64,000 nucleotides of DNA from Mariprofundus sp. (GTDB taxonomy: Bacteria > Pseudomonadota > Zetaproteobacteria > Mariprofundales > Mariprofundaceae), in assembly GCA_021772835.1 (NCBI GenBank), contig JAJFLE010000018.1:1-64000 (forward strand), read 5' to 3'. The position numbers were made by a program, and so were the translations under genes. The notes below the pieces were generated by a model. The model searched no databases. It saw only the letters and a list, made by a program, of their open reading frames with translations, and had not been told where the DNA came from. This document shows, piece by piece, positions 36,555 to 46,255 of the stretch (position 1 is its first letter; each line of letters starts with the position of its first letter).

Positions 36555-36776
36555 TTGAAAAGAAGTGAAGCTCAAATGATTCATCATCCTGCAATTTCTC
36601 AAGTGCCTTCGAGGTCATGCGTTCGGAAGCAGCAACAGCTCTTGCAACCATACATTAAGCTACCCTTTACGGGCATCAAACGCGGATTCGTCGATTGGCT
36701 TGACACAGTTCTGGGACGTTTACAACAACTGACCGTCCGGCTTTTTCCGGAAGCAGTCTTTCGTAACACTAAATAA
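36555..36776 (+). CDS. Hypothetical 73-residue ORF
   Basis: The only frame of note in the gap between relA and pgl (36484-36835). It starts with a TTG preceded by AGGA seven bases upstream; an ATG at 36576 is the alternative. The product is basic (IKRGFVDWLDTVLGRLQQL) with no recognised domain or membrane segment. It may be spurious. Confidence 0.3.
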   Translation: MKRSEAQMIHHPAISQVPSRSCVRKQQQLLQPYIKLPFTGIKRGFVDWLDTVLGRLQQLTVRLFPEAVFRNTK

Positions 36777-36835
36777 GCTAATGGTTGACTGTTGTTTGGG
36801 GCACGGCATCACGTCGGACCCAAACGTTATCAATC

Positions 36836-37510
36836 TCAGGCTGCGATACCCATGGCATCACGATCAATCAACCACTCGCCATCAGCGATGGCGGCAATCG
36901 GCAGTCTCTCCCCTGCTCTTATGCGCGCCAGCGCCTCCGCCTTGCCCTTGCCTGTAACCATCAGGATGCGATGACGGGCAGCATTGAGTGCAGCATAACC
37001 CATACTGACACGCTCAGGCGGCGGTTTCGGTGAATCATACACAGGCACTGCAAGTCGATGATCCTGCAAGGCAGGATTATCCGGGAACAGACTGGCGGTA
37101 TGGCCATCCTCGCCCATGCCGAGCAGCACAATATCCATGACAGGGGCAGCAGCGAGCAGCTTTGCATAAGCTTCAGCCGCAAGTTCCGGCCCCAACTCAG
37201 CAGGCATGCGGTGTATCTGCTCAGGCGGCACCGCCACATGGGCCAGCAGTGCTGCATTCGCCATGGTATCATTTCGTTCACTGTCCCCTATCGGCAAACA
37301 GCGTTCATCTCCAAACCAGATGTGCACGGATTGCCAAGGTAGATTCATCTCGCGCAGCAATTCATAACAGTGCTTCGGGGTTGAACCACCGGCCAGCACC
37401 AGATGACACACACCGTGTTTATCCACTGCATCGCAGCAGAGTTCGGCCACCCGCCTGGCAGTGTATTTGGCCAGCACTTCCGGATTATCAAACAGCTGTT
37501 CGCACATCAC
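36836..37510 (-). CDS. pgl: 6-phosphogluconolactonase
   Basis: Hydrolyses 6-phosphogluconolactone in the oxidative pentose phosphate pathway. The 224-residue chain shows DevB-type motifs: LAGGSTPKHCYELL, IWFGDERCLPIGDSERND and LGMGEDGHTASLFP. It is the last gene of zwf-gnd-pgl on the minus strand and its start overlaps the gnd stop by four bases (ATGA). Length is slightly below the family average, with all expected blocks present. Confidence 0.93.
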   Translation of the reverse strand: MMCEQLFDNPEVLAKYTARRVAELCCDAVDKHGVCHLVLAGGSTPKHCYELLREMNLPWQSVHIWFGDERCLPIGDSERNDTMANAALLAHVAVPPEQIHRMPAELGPELAAEAYAKLLAAAPVMDIVLLGMGEDGHTASLFPDNPALQDHRLAVPVYDSPKPPPERVSMGYAALNAARHRILMVTGKGKAEALARIRAGERLPIAAIADGEWLIDRDAMGIAA

Positions 37511-38433
37511 TCTGCATCTGTAGCAATAGCTTTGATCGCATGACCACCGAAGCCAGCGCGCTGCGCATTGACAATCTTGCCCGCAAAAGCATCTTTCTGA
37601 CGGCTGCGGAAACGCATCTGCAGAGCCAGCGTCAGCACCGGTGTCGGAATACCCAGATCAATCGACTCATTCACCGTCCAGCGTCCTTCTCCGGAATCAT
37701 CCATCCAGTCGGACATGCTGGAGAGATCACCATCCTGCTCCAGCGCATCGCCGGTCAAATCAAGCAGCCAGGAGCTGACCACCGAACCGTGTTGCCAGAC
37801 GCGAGAAATCTGGTGCATATCCAGATTAAACTCTTCCTTGGCCTGCATCAGTTCAAAACCTTCGGCAAAGGCCTGCATCATGCCGTACTCAATACCGTTA
37901 TGAACCATCTTGACGAAATGGCCTGAACCAACAGGCCCGACATGGCCCCAGCCCTTGCCGTCATTGGAAGCAAGCGTGGTCAGTGCAGGTGCAATCAGTG
38001 CAATCGCAGCTTCAGCACCACCAATCATCAGCGAATAGCCGTTCTTGAGTCCCCATACGCCACCGGAGGTGCCGCAATCGGCAAACAGGATACCGGCTTC
38101 AGCCAGTTCGACTCCGCGGCGCTGGCCCTCTTTGTAGTTCGAGTTGCCGCCATCAATAATCAGATCACCACGTTCAACACCGGCGGCTTTCAATGCGGTA
38201 ATAGTGCTATCAACAAACTGGTGCGGCACCATCACCCAGATCACACGCGGAGCCTGCAATTGCGCAACAACATCCTGTAAATCTGATGCCGCACTCACTG
38301 AATCGAACTCAGATGCCAACGCCTGCCCCGGAGCAGCATCCACATCGTAGGCCACCACATCGTGGCCGCCGCCTGCCAGACGTTTTACCATATTGCCGCC
38401 CATGCGACCCAATCCAATCATTGCCAGTTTCAT
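37507..38433 (-). CDS. gnd: 6-phosphogluconate dehydrogenase, short form
   Basis: Oxidatively decarboxylates 6-phosphogluconate to ribulose 5-phosphate. At 308 residues it belongs to the short GndA/YqeC-like class rather than the 470-residue Gnd. Motifs: MIGLGRMGGNMVKRL (Rossmann), DGGNSNYKEGQRR, CGTSGGVWGLKNGYSLMIGG, and GSGHFVKMVHNGIEYGMM with the catalytic lysine. Short-class enzymes often use NAD, an inference here. GGAG five bases before the ATG at 38433 sets the start; the longer frame adds eight unrelated residues. Confidence 0.93.
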   Translation of the reverse strand: MKLAMIGLGRMGGNMVKRLAGGGHDVVAYDVDAAPGQALASEFDSVSAASDLQDVVAQLQAPRVIWVMVPHQFVDSTITALKAAGVERGDLIIDGGNSNYKEGQRRGVELAEAGILFADCGTSGGVWGLKNGYSLMIGGAEAAIALIAPALTTLASNDGKGWGHVGPVGSGHFVKMVHNGIEYGMMQAFAEGFELMQAKEEFNLDMHQISRVWQHGSVVSSWLLDLTGDALEQDGDLSSMSDWMDDSGEGRWTVNESIDLGIPTPVLTLALQMRFRSRQKDAFAGKIVNAQRAGFGGHAIKAIATDAE

Positions 38434-38507
38434 ATGCTCTCCATTTAATTTTTTCAATTTCTCGACAGCTCAGACGATCAATGTCTGAACCTGAACCTGT
38501 CCAACGC

Positions 38508-40502
38508 TTATGACTCAACCTCAGGCTCACCAGTTAGCAGCTCAGTTGCATCGACAATCACGTTGTAACGTTCGCGTGCCACCTTCATCAGGCGCTCGGT
38601 AAATTGAGGCCTGTCCATCAACACTTTGCAAAAATCGCGTTTATCCAGTGTGTATATGGCGCAATAGGTCAAAGCCCGTACCGTCGCCTGCCGTTTATCA
38701 GTCAAAAGCAGACTCAACTCCCCAAACACCTGCCCATCGGAAAACTCGGTTTTCACTCGCCCGTTGCGGTCAATCACTTCAACTCTGCCCTGATCAATAA
38801 TAAACAATTCACCACCCACAGAGTCGATATGAGCAATCTTATCACCTGCGTTGAACACTTTAGGTTTGAGCATCATGGCAAACGTCTGAAGCATGGTTTC
38901 ATCACTTCCCTCAAACAGCGGCACCCGAGTCAGCGCCTCTCTGGGTTTGCGGGCAAGCCAGCGTCGATGCAAAGGACTCAACAACTCAAAGGCTGCCTTC
39001 GGCCCCCATGAACCGAATGGATAATTGGGAAAATCATCCGCTTTTTTTGATGCCCATGCATCAAGCACCGGCTGCACGATGGACCAGGAGGTTTCCACCA
39101 GATCAGAACGGGAAAACAGCGATGCATCGCCGCGCATACAGTCGTGCAGCATGGTCTCATAACCTGTGCCCGGATGGGCGGCAAAAGCCTCGTCGTATTC
39201 AAAATTCATATTCACCTTGCGCATATGCATCGACGGGCCCGGTCGTTTGGCCAGAAAACGTAATTCAATGCCTTCATCGGGCTGAATACGGAATATAAGC
39301 TGGTTGGCTTCCAACTGATCTGCAGCCGGTGTACCTCTGAACGTAAATTCCGGTGCGCGCCGGAACTGCACCACAATTTCGGTCGACTTGGTAGCCAACC
39401 CCTTACCCGAACGCAGGAATACCGGCACACCATGCCAACGCCAGTTATCAATACGCAGCTTCAGTGCCGCATAGGTTTCGGTATTCGAATCAGCATCAAC
39501 AAGGTGCTCCTGACGGTACGACTTGGCCGGGGAGCCATCCGGCTTCACCCCTTCAGCATATTGTCCGCGCACCACATTGTTCGGCACATCTTCGGGTTTC
39601 ATGATTCGGACAGCACTGAGTAACTTAAATTTTTCATTACGAATAGCTTCGGGGTCAAACGATGTTGGCGGTTCCATGCACAGATAGGCCATCATCTGAA
39701 ACAGGTGATTCTGAATCATGTCCCGAATCACGCCGGATTTATCATAATATCCGCCGCGCCACTCCACACCGACCTGCTCGGTTGCGGTGATCTGGATATG
39801 GTCAATATGGGTACGGTTCCACAACGGTTCAAACATGCCATTGGCAAAGCGGAAGGCGAGCAGATTCTGTACAGTCTCTTTACCCAGATAATGGTCGATG
39901 CGGTAAACCTGACTCTCCTTCCAGTAACAAAGGATTTCCCGGTTCAAATCCCTTGCTGATGCCAGGTCTGAACCAAACGGCTTTTCGACAATGATACGTC
40001 GCCAGCTGTCATGCTCCTCATTCAGGCCGACGGACTCGAGACCGGTCGAAATCATGCCGAATACAGTTGGTGGTGTTGCCATGTAAAACAGTATATTGCC
40101 ACCGATATCGTGTCGGCCATTGAGCGCTTGCAAAAACGATTTTAATTGATGAAATGCCTTTGCATCATCAAAGCGACCCTTCATGTAATGGATTCTGTCG
40201 CAAAACCCTGTCCAGACAGCGTCATCAAATTTGTCCTGGCGCGAATATTTACGCACATCTGCGCTCATCTGACCACGGAAGGTATCACTGGTAAAATCAT
40301 CCATAGCCATACCGAGAATGGCGAAAGAGTCGGGCAGCAAATTATCGCAATAGAGATTGAACAGGGAGGGAATCAACAGTCGCTTGGTCAAATCACCTGA
40401 TGCGCCGAAAATTACCATGATACAAGGATCGGGCGTCTCCCCCTGAAGATCCAGTGCTGTGAAAAAGTCCTGAGACATTTCCTGCCCGCCTTGATTATCC
40501 AT
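38508..40502 (-). CDS. zwf: Glucose-6-phosphate dehydrogenase with C-terminal cyclic-nucleotide-binding domain
   Basis: First enzyme of the oxidative pentose phosphate pathway, here about 664 residues instead of about 490. The catalytic part has the NADP motif IFGASGDLTKRLL, the active-site RIDHYLGKE and the substrate segments IFRIQPDEGIEL and NYPFGSWGPK. Residues beyond about 520 form a CNMP-binding domain with GGELFIIDQGRVEVID and FGELSLLLTDKRQAT, where the glutamate and arginine of the phosphate cassette are kept. This implies allosteric control by cAMP or a related nucleotide. The start is uncertain: 40502 is used, with 40478 (GGGCAGGAA before it) as an alternative. Confidence 0.9.
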   Translation of the reverse strand: MDNQGGQEMSQDFFTALDLQGETPDPCIMVIFGASGDLTKRLLIPSLFNLYCDNLLPDSFAILGMAMDDFTSDTFRGQMSADVRKYSRQDKFDDAVWTGFCDRIHYMKGRFDDAKAFHQLKSFLQALNGRHDIGGNILFYMATPPTVFGMISTGLESVGLNEEHDSWRRIIVEKPFGSDLASARDLNREILCYWKESQVYRIDHYLGKETVQNLLAFRFANGMFEPLWNRTHIDHIQITATEQVGVEWRGGYYDKSGVIRDMIQNHLFQMMAYLCMEPPTSFDPEAIRNEKFKLLSAVRIMKPEDVPNNVVRGQYAEGVKPDGSPAKSYRQEHLVDADSNTETYAALKLRIDNWRWHGVPVFLRSGKGLATKSTEIVVQFRRAPEFTFRGTPAADQLEANQLIFRIQPDEGIELRFLAKRPGPSMHMRKVNMNFEYDEAFAAHPGTGYETMLHDCMRGDASLFSRSDLVETSWSIVQPVLDAWASKKADDFPNYPFGSWGPKAAFELLSPLHRRWLARKPREALTRVPLFEGSDETMLQTFAMMLKPKVFNAGDKIAHIDSVGGELFIIDQGRVEVIDRNGRVKTEFSDGQVFGELSLLLTDKRQATVRALTYCAIYTLDKRDFCKVLMDRPQFTERLMKVARERYNVIVDATELLTGEPEVES

Positions 40503-40617
40503 AGTATTCACGTCCAGAGTTGCGGACTCACCGCGGGAGATTACATCCAAGGGTTAACAAGAAATGTAACCGCAATCTACTCCGGCTCACGCTGCAGTGC
40601 CAAACAAATAAGCCGAA

Positions 40618-43371
40618 TCATTCACTACCATTGCTCTGTTCCCCATTCAGCAAAACAGTGAAAATACTGCGTACCCTCTGCATGCGTTGCATCAGTTCAC
40701 CCGGAGATTGTATGCTAGCATGGCGTCGCATGGTCTCCCATTCGGTAGCTTCAACATCGTTCGGAAGTTTGCCGATTGAACGCCATAACTCCACACGCAG
40801 GGCATTCTCCATCTGGCGGTAATCGAGATAGGTATCAGCCAGCCAGCCAGCCTCCTGCTTCCAGATTTCCGGTGCGCATTGCGGCAGACTCTGTAACACA
40901 TCAATGGTTCTACGCCCTGTGCCACCAAAAGCCAGCCGTGCATACTGAGCAAGAAACTCAATATCAACCAACCCTCCTGCATCATGTTTGAGATTGATGA
41001 TTTCATCACTCTTGCTGGCCAGGTGATCAATCATCTTCTGGCGCATCTCCAGCACATCAGCTGCCAACGCAACCGGGTCACGATCCAGATCAAGCACCTC
41101 TTTAACAGCCAGATCAACACACTCTTTTGCAACCTGTGGACCTGCTGCCGCACGGGCTCTGCACAAAGCCTGATGTTCCCAGGTATGAGCCTCATTGCGC
41201 TGGTAGTTCCTGAACCCGGTAATGTTGGTCACCAGCACACCTGAGCTACCGGAGGGGCGCAAACGTGCATCAAATTCAAAACCTGCACCAAACGGAGGAT
41301 TTCCGGTGAGATACTGGATCATGCGCCGGCCAATGCGCTGGGCATGTTCCCCCATGCTGCGGGGGCCGATCATTTCAGATGGATCATCGCACACCAGCAC
41401 AAACACCATATCAAGATCAGAAACCAGACCCATTTCGTGTGATCCGTGTTTACCCATGGCCAGTGCCACAAAAGGAAAACCGGCAGGCAGACTCATTTCA
41501 TGCAAACACAGGCGCAATACAGCCGAAGTCGCCGCATCAGCCATATCTGCCAGCCAGCCGCCAACAGTCATGGTATCGGTTGCATGTGCATCCACAGCCA
41601 GCGCGCTCAGCAACCTTGCCCGATCCACCCAGTGGCCAACATCAGCCAGAGTCTGCTCCACATCATCGAAATCGTTTAAATCATCCAGCTGTGTGCAAAT
41701 CTCACGCACATCGGTTTCGCTATGTTCGCTCATGATCGGCCATTCCAGCCACGAAGGATCCCTGACGATATGATCGGCCAGATAACGACTGGCAGAAAGT
41801 ACGCCGACCAGCCAATCCAGCACACCCTGATGCGTGGCCAGCATATCGATCCAGGTCGCTCGCCCGGAAATCGAATGAATCAGCCTGGCAAAGGCTTCCA
41901 GTGCAGTGACACCATTTTCGTCATCCAGCCAGCGTGGCATTGCCTGCCCTAAAATACGATCGACCTGCGCCCGGCTACGCTCAGGCAACAAGCCGCGCAA
42001 AAGGCAATTGTCAATGTGCTTCAATGCCAGATACATGCGCTCCCGCATTGTCTCTTCTAATCGTTCCAATTCATCACGTTTACCTGACAACCAGCCCCGC
42101 CCTTGCTGCTTATCTTCACTGACCGGTTTGACGAATTTACAAAATGCATCCTCGACAACAGCAGCGTGCCGGATCATCTGCTGTTCAATATCCCTGATAC
42201 CGGTTGCACTGCTGAGGTAATCGGCGAAATCATCTGGCAATTTATGCGTTTGCTCGCCGCGGCGGGACTGAATGGCATGTTCGATTCTACGCCAGAAACG
42301 ATAGGCATCTTGCAGAGCATCCACATCGTCTTTCCCAATAGCTCCTGCTTCCATCAACAGGTTGATGGCCTGCATGCTAGGCTGAACCCTCAGATAAGCA
42401 TTCCTGCCTCCGTGCAACATCTGCATGGACTGGATAATAAACTCAATTTCCCGGATACCCCCCCTGCCTCGTTTTACATCATAGCCCGGTGCTATGCCGC
42501 CACTTCCTGCCTGCCCGTCAATGCGGCGTTTCATTTCGGCAAGTGCCGCCACAGTCGTATAATCGAGATAACGCCGATAAATAAATGGAGCTATGGCATC
42601 AACAAAGGCCTGACCGAGTTGTTCGTCTCCGGCTACAGGACGAGCCTTGATGAGCATAGCCCGCTCCCATGTCTGCCCATATTCGAGATAATGATTCACC
42701 GTGGCATCCCGATGCATGGCGATAGCCGCGCCATCTCCACCAGGCCGCAGACGCATATCAACCGGCCAGACGATGCCATCTACCGTGCGCTCACTCATCA
42801 GGCGAATCAGCATACGCGAGAGATGCATGTAATACTCAGCCGCTGGAATCGATTGACGCCCGCCTGCCGTCATACCCTCTCCTTGCCAAACAAACAGAGG
42901 ATCGACATCCGATCCCAGATTCAATTCACGCCCACCGAGTTTTCCCAGGCCAATCACGCAAAATGAACCACCTTTAACCTGACCATATCGAGCTGTTATC
43001 AGGCGTGCTGCCATGTTCAGTGCTTCATCCATTAATCCCGAAGCCAGGTCGGCAATGGCTCTGCATGAGGCATCCATTTCGCCTCGCAAGCCCATCTCCC
43101 ACCAGATCAGATGACGATGAGCACGATGTTTACATTGGCGTAAATGAGCCAGACACGAAACAAGATCGCTACTGCCATTATGCGGCACCCATATGTCACT
43201 CCCATCGGGTAGCACTGCCTCAGTGAGCGGCTTAAACAGAAGTAGACACTCTTCATCGGATGCTGTGCGCATTAACATTGAAAACTGCTGAGACTGCTCA
43301 AACAACCTGCGAATATCCTCGTGCAGGTTCTCAGAGGTGAGCTGAAGAATGGAATTAACCTGATCATGCAT
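40618..43371 (-). CDS. glnE: Glutamine synthetase adenylyltransferase/deadenylase
   Basis: Bifunctional enzyme of 917 residues that adds AMP to, or removes it from, the GlnA tyrosine in response to glutamine and PII. Both nucleotidyltransferase domains are visible: the N-terminal one (deadenylase) with IGLGKLGGRELNLGSDVDPL near residue 145, and the C-terminal one (adenylylase) with AMGKHGSHEMGLVSDLDMVF near residue 650. GlnD-PII-UTase type helical bundles separate them. The GlnA Tyr target and PII are encoded at 44.2-46.0 kb, so the whole control circuit except glnD is in this window. Confidence 0.93.
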   Translation of the reverse strand: MHDQVNSILQLTSENLHEDIRRLFEQSQQFSMLMRTASDEECLLLFKPLTEAVLPDGSDIWVPHNGSSDLVSCLAHLRQCKHRAHRHLIWWEMGLRGEMDASCRAIADLASGLMDEALNMAARLITARYGQVKGGSFCVIGLGKLGGRELNLGSDVDPLFVWQGEGMTAGGRQSIPAAEYYMHLSRMLIRLMSERTVDGIVWPVDMRLRPGGDGAAIAMHRDATVNHYLEYGQTWERAMLIKARPVAGDEQLGQAFVDAIAPFIYRRYLDYTTVAALAEMKRRIDGQAGSGGIAPGYDVKRGRGGIREIEFIIQSMQMLHGGRNAYLRVQPSMQAINLLMEAGAIGKDDVDALQDAYRFWRRIEHAIQSRRGEQTHKLPDDFADYLSSATGIRDIEQQMIRHAAVVEDAFCKFVKPVSEDKQQGRGWLSGKRDELERLEETMRERMYLALKHIDNCLLRGLLPERSRAQVDRILGQAMPRWLDDENGVTALEAFARLIHSISGRATWIDMLATHQGVLDWLVGVLSASRYLADHIVRDPSWLEWPIMSEHSETDVREICTQLDDLNDFDDVEQTLADVGHWVDRARLLSALAVDAHATDTMTVGGWLADMADAATSAVLRLCLHEMSLPAGFPFVALAMGKHGSHEMGLVSDLDMVFVLVCDDPSEMIGPRSMGEHAQRIGRRMIQYLTGNPPFGAGFEFDARLRPSGSSGVLVTNITGFRNYQRNEAHTWEHQALCRARAAAGPQVAKECVDLAVKEVLDLDRDPVALAADVLEMRQKMIDHLASKSDEIINLKHDAGGLVDIEFLAQYARLAFGGTGRRTIDVLQSLPQCAPEIWKQEAGWLADTYLDYRQMENALRVELWRSIGKLPNDVEATEWETMRRHASIQSPGELMQRMQRVRSIFTVLLNGEQSNGSE

Positions 43372-43509
43372 TGCATAACTATAACCTGCATCTCAATCAG
43401 GAAATACCTCCAACTTAAACAGACTTAACTCAAATGAATTTGAACCGATAAATATAAGAAGCCGGGATGATGATCTGCACCGGTCAAAATACGAAGGAGG
43501 TCCCCTGTC

Positions 43510-43731
43510 ATGAAACAGCAAGCTGTCGCATTAACCGGCATCTCCAACTTTGGAGCAAGATCTGTCAGCAAAATGGGGAATCCCTGGTGCGTACAAAAAA
43601 TCACCGACCATGTACTGTTTTCAACACATCCCGGACCGTGGATGTTGCTTGAACGCGGCCATTTCCAACGCTGGGTAAATCTAAGTAAGGATCAAAATTT
43701 TTCAATCCGCTGGCAAGGCTGGTTACACTGA
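43510..43731 (+). CDS. Small unknown protein with strong ribosome site
   Basis: A 73-residue product preceded by AAGGAGG at an ideal distance of nine bases, the best ribosome site in the area. A possible promoter lies just upstream (TTGAAC and TATAAG near 43440-43457). The protein is basic and rich in tryptophan (GPWMLLERGHF, IRWQGWLH) with one cysteine; no domain recognised. It is divergent from glnE and convergent with the lipoprotein gene. Confidence 0.6.
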   Translation: MKQQAVALTGISNFGARSVSKMGNPWCVQKITDHVLFSTHPGPWMLLERGHFQRWVNLSKDQNFSIRWQGWLH

Positions 43732-43787
43732 TGAACCTGCAACACAGTCTGGATCATAAGCTCAGAGCAGCTGGAACAACTCTACCA

Positions 43788-44036
43788 TTATTGCGTATTC
43801 AAAAGCATGGATGCGTCTTGTGTCGACAATTGGTACGACATGCCATATCGACATAAATAAACGGCTTGTGAACCGACTTGATCGATGGAAGACAGTCCGC
43901 CATGATCACGACAAACACCTTCACCAATAGCCATCAGACTCACTCTCTGTTCCGGGTTCTGGGAAGCGCATCCGACACTCAACAGGCCAAAAAGGATTAT
44001 GGATACCAGCAGCGTCAATTTTTTATTTGGGTGCAT
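43788..44036 (-). CDS. Small lipoprotein
   Basis: An 82-residue protein whose signal peptide (KLTLLVSIILFGLLSVGCAS) ends in a lipobox with the lipidated cysteine near residue 22. The short mature part has two further cysteines (VCRDHGG and YLCRYGMSY) that could form a disulfide. GGGAG before the ATG at 44036 sets the start; the open frame upstream is discarded. It lies downstream of glnA beyond a terminator, so it is probably transcribed on its own. Function unknown. Confidence 0.65.
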   Translation of the reverse strand: MHPNKKLTLLVSIILFGLLSVGCASQNPEQRVSLMAIGEGVCRDHGGLSSIDQVGSQAVYLCRYGMSYQLSTQDASMLLNTQ

Positions 44037-44120
44037 GGCTTTCTCCCTTGGCAACAACATAGGATCAATGATCGTTGGCAGCAAGTATAATGATAAAGAA
44101 GGCAAATCCAAATAAACAAA

Positions 44121-44150
44121 AAAAAAGGCCACCCAATGGGCAGCCTTTCT
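44121..44150. terminator. Terminator after glnA
   Basis: AAAGGC-CA-CCC and GGG-CA-GCCTTT pair around AAT with an A-tract on one side and T-rich DNA on the other. It lies 23 bp past the glnA stop on the minus strand. Confidence 0.7.
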
Positions 44151-44172
44151 TATTTCATGCCATCTGTAACGA

Positions 44173-45606
44173 TTAGCAGGAGTAGTAGAGCTCGAACTCT
44201 TTCGGATGCGGACGCATACGAACTTCATTTAGCTCTTCCATCTTCAGCTCGATATAAGCATCGATCATATCGTCGTCCATCACACCACCGACTTTCAGGA
44301 AGTCGCGGTCTGCATCCAGTGCATTAAGAGCCTCTTCCAGAGAACCACAAACAGTAGGAATCAACTTGCCCTCTTCCGGCGGCAGGTCGTACAGGTTCTT
44401 GTCCGCAGCTTCGCCCGGATCGATCTTGTTGGCGATACCATCAAGACCGGCCAGCATCATGGCCGTAAAGGCCAGGTACGGGTTAGCCGTGCAGTCAGGG
44501 AAACGCACTTCGATACGGCGAGCCGGATCGGAGTTTACAACAGGAATACGGATAGAAGCGGAACGATTACGGTTGGAGTAAGCCAGCATGACCGGCGCTT
44601 CAAAGCCTGGAACCAGGCGTTTGTAGGAGTTGGTAGAAGCGTTGGTAATGGCATTTAGTGCCTTGGCATGTTTGATGATACCACCGATGTACCACAGCGC
44701 TTCCTGTGACAGGTTGGCATATTTGTCGCCTGCAAACAGGTTCTTGCCTTTAAGCCACAGTGACTGGTGCACATGCATTGCAGTACCGTTGTCACCGTAA
44801 ATTGGTTTAGGCATGAAGGTTGCGGTTTTGCCGTGTGCATGCGCTACGTTATGAATCACATACTTGTACCACTGGACCTCATCAGCCTTTTGGATCAACT
44901 CAGCGAATTTCGTCGCCAGTTCACACTGGCCTGCGGTTGCTACTTCGTGATGATGAGCTTCCACCTCGATACCCAGATCCGTCAATACCAGCGACATATC
45001 ACTGCGGATCTCATGCAGAGAATCAACCGGAGGAACCGGGAAATAACCACCTTTCACACGTGGACGGTGGCCTGAGTTGCGCATCATGCCTTCAGAAGTA
45101 TCCGCAAAGTTCTTGTTCGAGTTCCAGGCTGCTTCTTCAGACTCGATCTGGTAGCCAGAGCTACCCATATCGTTATTGAATCTCACACCGTCAAAAACGA
45201 AAAACTCCAGTTCAGGGCCGAAATATGCAGTATCAGCAATGCCAGCAGAGCGAATGTAGCTCAGTGCGCGCTGGGCAACCTGACGCGGACAGCGATTATA
45301 ATCCTGACCTGTAATCGGATCGATGACCTGAGCAACCAGCACCAGCGTGGAGGCTTCGAAGAATGGATCTATATTGGCACTTGTCGGATCAGGAATCAGC
45401 GCCATATCTGAATTGTTAATATCACACCAACCGGCTACAGATGAGCCATCGAAGGCAAAACCGTCTTCGAAAGAATCTTCGCTCAACTGCTTGATTGGAT
45501 AAGTCACGTGCTGCCATTTGCCACGTGTATCGGTGAAACGTACATCAACAAATTCGCACTCATTTTCATTAATCAGGTCAAAGACCTTTTGAATTGCGTC
45601 ACTCAC
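44173..45606 (-). CDS. glnA: Glutamine synthetase type I
   Basis: Makes glutamine from glutamate, ammonia and ATP as a dodecamer. The 477-residue chain has FDGSSVAGW (latch region), [24 protein letters not shown] and NRSASIRIP motifs. The adenylylation tyrosine lies in NLYDLPPEE near residue 407, matching the GSI-beta class controlled by GlnE. GGAGAA lies upstream of the ATG at 45606. It follows glnB on the same strand after 94 bp, probably as one operon. Confidence 0.96.
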   Translation of the reverse strand: MSDAIQKVFDLINENECEFVDVRFTDTRGKWQHVTYPIKQLSEDSFEDGFAFDGSSVAGWCDINNSDMALIPDPTSANIDPFFEASTLVLVAQVIDPITGQDYNRCPRQVAQRALSYIRSAGIADTAYFGPELEFFVFDGVRFNNDMGSSGYQIESEEAAWNSNKNFADTSEGMMRNSGHRPRVKGGYFPVPPVDSLHEIRSDMSLVLTDLGIEVEAHHHEVATAGQCELATKFAELIQKADEVQWYKYVIHNVAHAHGKTATFMPKPIYGDNGTAMHVHQSLWLKGKNLFAGDKYANLSQEALWYIGGIIKHAKALNAITNASTNSYKRLVPGFEAPVMLAYSNRNRSASIRIPVVNSDPARRIEVRFPDCTANPYLAFTAMMLAGLDGIANKIDPGEAADKNLYDLPPEEGKLIPTVCGSLEEALNALDADRDFLKVGGVMDDDMIDAYIELKMEELNEVRMRPHPKEFELYYSC

Positions 45607-45700
45607 AACTAATTCTCCTGTTTAATTAAGAAAGTCCCACCCGGTAAAATAGGCAGTGGCACTTTGTCACAAGCCAAATAAAAAGGCAATCTCAGACTGG

Positions 45701-46114
<414 letters not shown>

Positions 46115-46124
46115 TCATGCGCAC

Positions 46125-46140
46125 TGCAATAGCGCCGCCC
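46125..46140 (-). promoter_or_regulatory. Sigma-54-like promoter upstream of glnB
   Basis: Read on the minus strand, GGGCGGCGCTATTGCA has the GG-N10-GC spacing of sigma-54 promoters and an exact TTGCA at -12, but departs from TGGCAC at -24. It is 86 bp before the glnB start. This fits nitrogen regulation of glnB-glnA; no NtrC site was identified. Confidence 0.4.
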
Positions 46141-46255
46141 CACCCTGTCGCATTCCGCGTTGAAAATCAGTTCGCTACAACCCCGCCGAAACGATAATCA
46201 CTCTTGAATCCTGATTTTGTTTTCCTCTGTGCCCTCCGCGGTGAACGATTTGTTT

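Noticed and set aside
42103-42966. 287-codon open frame on the plus strand
   Set aside because: It lies wholly opposite glnE, has no ribosome site and encodes a histidine/cysteine-rich low-complexity product typical of an antisense shadow.
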